From assembly GCF_023705585.1 (NCBI RefSeq), contig NZ_BOQE01000001.1:2512710-2576709 (forward strand): a DNA stretch of 64,000 bases. The letters run 5' to 3'. The position numbers were made by a program, and so were the translations under genes. Positions 60,950-64,000 of the stretch are shown piece after piece. The notes below the pieces were generated by a model. It made no database searches. It saw only the letters and a program-made list of their open reading frames with translations, and was not told the DNA's origin. The first letter of the stretch is position 1; each line of letters opens with the position of its first letter. The DNA is from Collibacillus ludicampi. Lineage in GTDB: Bacteria > Bacillota > Bacilli > Tumebacillales > BOQE01.

Positions 60950-61600
60950 ATGGATTTCCATACCGCATTTCGGCCAGAAACCGTGCAACCGCAAGAGATC
61001 GAGTCCCGTTCGTTCGAGATCATCACCGAGGAATTGGGGGAACACTCCTTTACACCCGAACAGTTTGCGATCGTACAACGCGTGATCCATGCTTCAGCAG
61101 ACTTTGAACTCGGAAGAAGCCTTCGGTTTCACAAAGATGCGATCGTCAGCGGCATCAAAGCCATCCGTGAAGGAAAGGGAGTCGTCGCGGATGTGCAGAT
61201 GGTGCAAGTAGGGATTTCAAAACCGCGGATTCAAAAATATGGCGGGGATGTACACGTGTTTATCTCCGATCCGGATGTCATTGAAGAAGCCAAACGGTTG
61301 AATACCACCAGAGCAATCGTTTCGATGCGCAAAGCGGCTGCAGTCGCGGACGGAGCGATCTACGCGATCGGCAATGCTCCCACAGCATTGTTGGAGTTGA
61401 TTCGTCTTGTCAAAGAAGGAATCGCTCGCCCGAGCCTCATCATCGGCGTTCCCGTCGGTTTTGTTTCGGCGGCAGAATCAAAGGAAGAATTATTGAAACT
61501 TGATGTGCCGTTCATTACGAACATCGGGCGCAAAGGAGGAAGCCCTGTCGCGGTTGCTGCTGTGAACGCTCTTTCGCTCCTCGCGGAAAAAATGGGGTGA
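60950..61600 (+). CDS. cbiC: Cobalt-precorrin-8 methylmutase
   Basis: A 216-residue CbiC/CobH from ATG 60950 (GAGGAGG upstream; the longer frame from 60866 has no ribosome site and runs into the leader). Conserved parts: QEIESRSFEIITEELGEH, VIHASADFELGRSLRFH, the VVADVQMVQVGISKPR stretch and GNAPTALLELIRLV. It moves a methyl group from C-11 to C-12 to form cobyrinic acid. First gene of the riboswitch-controlled cbi operon, nine bases before cbiD. Confidence 0.93.
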   Translation: MDFHTAFRPETVQPQEIESRSFEIITEELGEHSFTPEQFAIVQRVIHASADFELGRSLRFHKDAIVSGIKAIREGKGVVADVQMVQVGISKPRIQKYGGDVHVFISDPDVIEEAKRLNTTRAIVSMRKAAAVADGAIYAIGNAPTALLELIRLVKEGIARPSLIIGVPVGFVSAAESKEELLKLDVPFITNIGRKGGSPVAVAAVNALSLLAEKMG

Positions 61601-61609
61601 TCTTTGTCC

Positions 61610-62701
61610 ATGGAGGAGAAGCCTTTACGTCATGGTTATACCACGGGTGCAACTGCCACGGCGGCCACGCGGGCAGCCTTGGTCGGATTGATCGAAGGGA
61701 AGATTCCGCACGAAGTAACGATCCAAATTCCTACTGGAGATCTAGTGCGTTTTGAAGTGGTGGACGGCTCAGTAGAGCCTCATTCTGCTTCGGCCGTTTG
61801 TATCAAGGATGGCGGAGATGATCCGGATGCCACCCACGGTGCGCGTATCGTATCGACCGTTTCCTTTCAGCGAGAAGGAATTACACTTGACGGCGGAATC
61901 GGAGTAGGACGTGTCACCAAACCGGGTCTTCCTGTGCCTATTGGTGAGGCTGCGATCAATCCTGTACCGAGAAAGATGATTCGCGAAGTCGCCCAGGAAA
62001 CACTGCAGGAGTATGGCGTCTCTCGGGGAGTCCATATCATCATCTCCGTCCCCGATGGGGAAGAGATTGCCAAAAAAACGTTAAACCCGCGATTAGGCAT
62101 TATTGGCGGGATTTCCATTCTGGGGACACGCGGAATCGTCGTTCCTTTTTCCACTGCGGCTTACAAGGCATCGATCGTGCAAGCGATGAATGTAGCGCGC
62201 CTCGCTGGGCATAAGCAGATTGTCTTGACCACCGGGGGACGCAGTGAGAAATACGCGATGCGTATGTTTCCGGAGTTCGCGGAAGAGGTTTTTGTCGAAA
62301 TGGGGGATTTCGTCGGTTTTTCACTGAAAGAGGCAAAGCGTCAACAGTTTGAAAAGGTATTTCTCGTCGGCATGATGGGCAAGTTTTCGAAAGTGGCGCA
62401 AGGCGTGATGATGGTACATGCCAAGAGCGCACCGGTCGATTTTCACTTCCTCGCCGAAGTCGCTCGGGAAGCGGGGGCGGATGAAAGGCTGCTTGAGGAA
62501 ATCCGCGGGGCAAACACCGCATCGCAAGTGGGCGATATGATGCGGGAACAGGGATTGATGGGATTTTTCGACCGTCTGGCTTACTATTGCTGTAAAAAAG
62601 GACTCGAGCATGTGAACGGCGGTCTTGCGATCGAAACACGTTTGACAACATTGCAGGGTGAGTTCCTGGGGATGGCTACGATAGAGAGGGGATCCTTATG
62701 A
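61610..62701 (+). CDS. cbiD: Cobalt-precorrin-5B C1-methyltransferase
   Basis: A 363-residue CbiD, hallmark of the anaerobic (early cobalt insertion) B12 pathway. The signature RHGYTTGATATAATRAAL opens the protein; KDGGDDPDATHGARIVS, GITLDGGIGVGRVTKPGL and GISILGTRGIVVPFS follow. It methylates C-1 with S-adenosylmethionine. ATG 61610 or TTG 61604; GGGGTGAT lies upstream, overlapping the cbiC stop. It overlaps cbiET by four bases (ATGA). Confidence 0.93.
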   Translation: MEEKPLRHGYTTGATATAATRAALVGLIEGKIPHEVTIQIPTGDLVRFEVVDGSVEPHSASAVCIKDGGDDPDATHGARIVSTVSFQREGITLDGGIGVGRVTKPGLPVPIGEAAINPVPRKMIREVAQETLQEYGVSRGVHIIISVPDGEEIAKKTLNPRLGIIGGISILGTRGIVVPFSTAAYKASIVQAMNVARLAGHKQIVLTTGGRSEKYAMRMFPEFAEEVFVEMGDFVGFSLKEAKRQQFEKVFLVGMMGKFSKVAQGVMMVHAKSAPVDFHFLAEVAREAGADERLLEEIRGANTASQVGDMMREQGLMGFFDRLAYYCCKKGLEHVNGGLAIETRLTTLQGEFLGMATIERGSL

Positions 62702-63921
62702 TTCGAATCATTGGTGTGGGTGATGACGGACACGCTTCATTACCTGCTGCATATTGGGATTATATCCAATCCGCAGATATTCTTGTGGGCGGAGAACGTC
62801 AACTTGCAAGCGTTCCTGCATCGAATGCGGAAAGGATTGTTTTGAAAAGCGGGATCAAAGCGACGATCGAATCGTTGCTCCCGCGGCGGAACGAAAACAT
62901 CGTCGTGCTCGCCTCGGGCGATCCGCTATTTTACGGGGTAGCCGGATTGGTAGCGAAAGTGGCAGGAAAAGATCATGTTCAGGTACTTCCCAATCTGTCA
63001 AGTATTCAACTCGCATTTGCACGCATCAAGGAATCGTGGCAGGATGCCAAATTATTGAGCTTACACGGAAGAAGCATAAAAGGATTCGCCCAACAGATCG
63101 ATGGTGTGAAGAAGGCCGCGATCCTAACTGACGAGGAGAATTCTCCTGACCGTATCGCGCGCTACCTGCTTGACTTTGGCTTCACAGAATACGAAGCGAC
63201 CGTTCTCGAACATCTTGGCGGGAAAAAAGAGCGCATTCTCTCAGGTTCTCTGACAGAAATCGCAGAGCAAAGGTTCGCATCGCTCAACGTGATGATTTTG
63301 ATGCGAAAGGGCAGCAGTCCGTACTATCCTCTCGGCATTCCGGACGATTTGTTCGCACAAAGGAAGCCTGACCGGGGATTGATCACGAAAAGAGAAGTGA
63401 GGACTGTCTCTCTCTCCTCGCTCGCATTGCGGGAAGACAGCATCGTTTGGGACATTGGAGCTGGAACCGGTTCTGTCGGCATCGAGGCTGCACGTATTGC
63501 TCGCAAAGGTGCCGTGTACGCGATCGAAAAGAATGAGGGCGATGTGCAAAATATTCTTGAAAATATGAAGCGTTTTCGAACCGATATCACCGTCGTTCAT
63601 GGAAAGGCACCTGACGGTCTTGATCAATGGCCGGATCCGGATGCAGTTTTTATCGGAGGATCGGGTGGTGAATTGAGGGAATTGATTTCCCTGTTGGCGA
63701 AACGGCTGAAGCCCGACGGGCGCATCGTCATCAATGCGGCTACGATCGAGAATTTGCATACCGCATATACCGGTTTAAAAGAAGAAGGATTCTCGGTCGA
63801 TGTGACCCAGATCCAGATCAATCGTTCCAAACCGATACTCGACATGACTCGTTTCGAGGCACATAATCCCGTGTATATCTTGACAGCGTTTCGTACAAAT
63901 GATGAGAGTCACGATTCATGA
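62698..63921 (+). CDS. cbiET: Fused cobalt-precorrin-7 C5-methyltransferase / precorrin-6B C15-methyltransferase (decarboxylating)
   Basis: A 407-residue fusion. The N-terminal CbiE part (1-about 205) is a tetrapyrrole methylase with IRIIGVGDDGHASLP, GGERQLASVP and VVLASGDPLFYGVAG. The C-terminal CbiT part (about 210-400) is a class I SAM methyltransferase with the loop VWDIGAGTGSVGIEAAR. Together they methylate C-5 and C-15 and decarboxylate the acetate side chain. The fusion is common in Bacilli. The stop at 63921 overlaps the next ORF. Confidence 0.93.
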   Translation: MIRIIGVGDDGHASLPAAYWDYIQSADILVGGERQLASVPASNAERIVLKSGIKATIESLLPRRNENIVVLASGDPLFYGVAGLVAKVAGKDHVQVLPNLSSIQLAFARIKESWQDAKLLSLHGRSIKGFAQQIDGVKKAAILTDEENSPDRIARYLLDFGFTEYEATVLEHLGGKKERILSGSLTEIAEQRFASLNVMILMRKGSSPYYPLGIPDDLFAQRKPDRGLITKREVRTVSLSSLALREDSIVWDIGAGTGSVGIEAARIARKGAVYAIEKNEGDVQNILENMKRFRTDITVVHGKAPDGLDQWPDPDAVFIGGSGGELRELISLLAKRLKPDGRIVINAATIENLHTAYTGLKEEGFSVDVTQIQINRSKPILDMTRFEAHNPVYILTAFRTNDESHDS

Positions 63922-64000
63922 TACATGCATCGCCTGCCGCCGTTGTTATGTGTACTATCCGGAGGTGTTTATCCGTGACCGGAATGGATACGCACACCCA
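63902..64000 (+). CDS. Ferredoxin-like protein, cut by the window end
   Basis: A frame starting at ATG 63902, overlapping the cbiET stop by 20 bases, reads MRVTIHDTCIACRRCYVYYP and onward to the window edge. The C-x2-C-x2-C spacing followed by YPEVF resembles single-cluster ferredoxins, with Tyr-Pro replacing the usual Cys-Pro region residue order, so only three cysteines are seen before the end. In Bacilli cbi operons, small iron-sulfur proteins (for example CbiW) and CbiX-type chelatases occur, so this may belong to the B12 operon. Incomplete; identity uncertain. Confidence 0.5.
   Translation, partial: MRVTIHDTCIACRRCYVYYPEVFIRDRNGYAHP

Noticed and set aside
62100-62651. 183-codon minus-strand frame
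   Set aside because: Antisense to cbiD, Arg/Ser/Pro-rich shadow frame.
1-64000. CRISPR array, prophage or intact insertion sequence
   Set aside because: No regularly spaced direct repeats, phage structural genes or transposase ORFs were recognised.

Overview
The window looks like a chromosomal segment of an aerobic, endospore-forming Bacilli species (Bacillales; something like Alicyclobacillaceae or Paenibacillaceae is possible, but I cannot name a genus). The evidence is a GerA-type germination operon, a CotS-like spore-coat protein, a Bacillus-class (type B) RNase P RNA, YgzB, YitT and YrvL family proteins, strong AGGAGG-type ribosome binding sites and the anaerobic (Cbi) cobalamin pathway. 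No rRNA, tRNA, CRISPR array or intact transposase gene was seen.

Layout. 0.2-8.7 kb: a catabolic patch with a shikimate kinase paralogue, an alcohol dehydrogenase cut in half, a TPP enzyme, a cupin, a small unknown protein and a CoA transferase, followed by a doubly broken Gfo/Idh oxidoreductase and half an MFS transporter. 8.9-15.7 kb: a chemoreceptor, an SDR relic, a YitT-family membrane protein whose leader is arranged like an ermC-type translational attenuator, a ROK regulator with a split chromate transporter, and a PIN-domain toxin-antitoxin pair. 16.0-26.9 kb: a GntR-headed block for 4-hydroxyphenylacetate (homoprotocatechuate) breakdown (DapA-like aldolase, HpaE, HpaB, HpaD) running into a complete Liv-type ABC importer (LivKHMGF). 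27-30 kb: a 220-bp nested palindrome, then a decayed organosulfur patch (frameshifted sfnG, broken acyl-CoA dehydrogenase relative). 30.2-36.2 kb: a second chemoreceptor, a nitrilase, and a GntR / enoyl-CoA hydratase-like / CoA-transferase operon with two identical palindromic operators.

36.4-52.4 kb is more housekeeping: 5'-nucleotidase-type metallophosphatase, endonuclease III, YgzB, RNase P RNA, the germination operon (A-B-C plus a small fourth membrane protein), a YrvL-like protein, an LL-diaminopimelate-type aminotransferase, RNase HI, epoxyqueuosine reductase, a carbonic anhydrase relic, a CotS-like coat kinase and a frameshifted peptidoglycan glycosyltransferase. 52.7-60.3 kb: lutABC (lactate oxidation) and a PucR regulator with methylmalonate-semialdehyde dehydrogenase and a class III transaminase, which together fit beta-alanine catabolism to acetyl-CoA. 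60.4 kb to the end: a cobalamin riboswitch with two tandem terminators heading cbiC-cbiD-cbiET and the start of a ferredoxin.

Two themes stand out. At least eight genes are broken, almost all in peripheral catabolism, so the segment has been gaining and losing catabolic modules. There is also much structured non-coding DNA: two families of dispersed terminator-like palindromes with two copies each in the window, a nested palindrome next to an rRNA-spacer-like motif, and the attenuator-like leader of the YitT gene at about 11.9-12.1 kb, which I consider the best candidate for an undescribed regulatory system.
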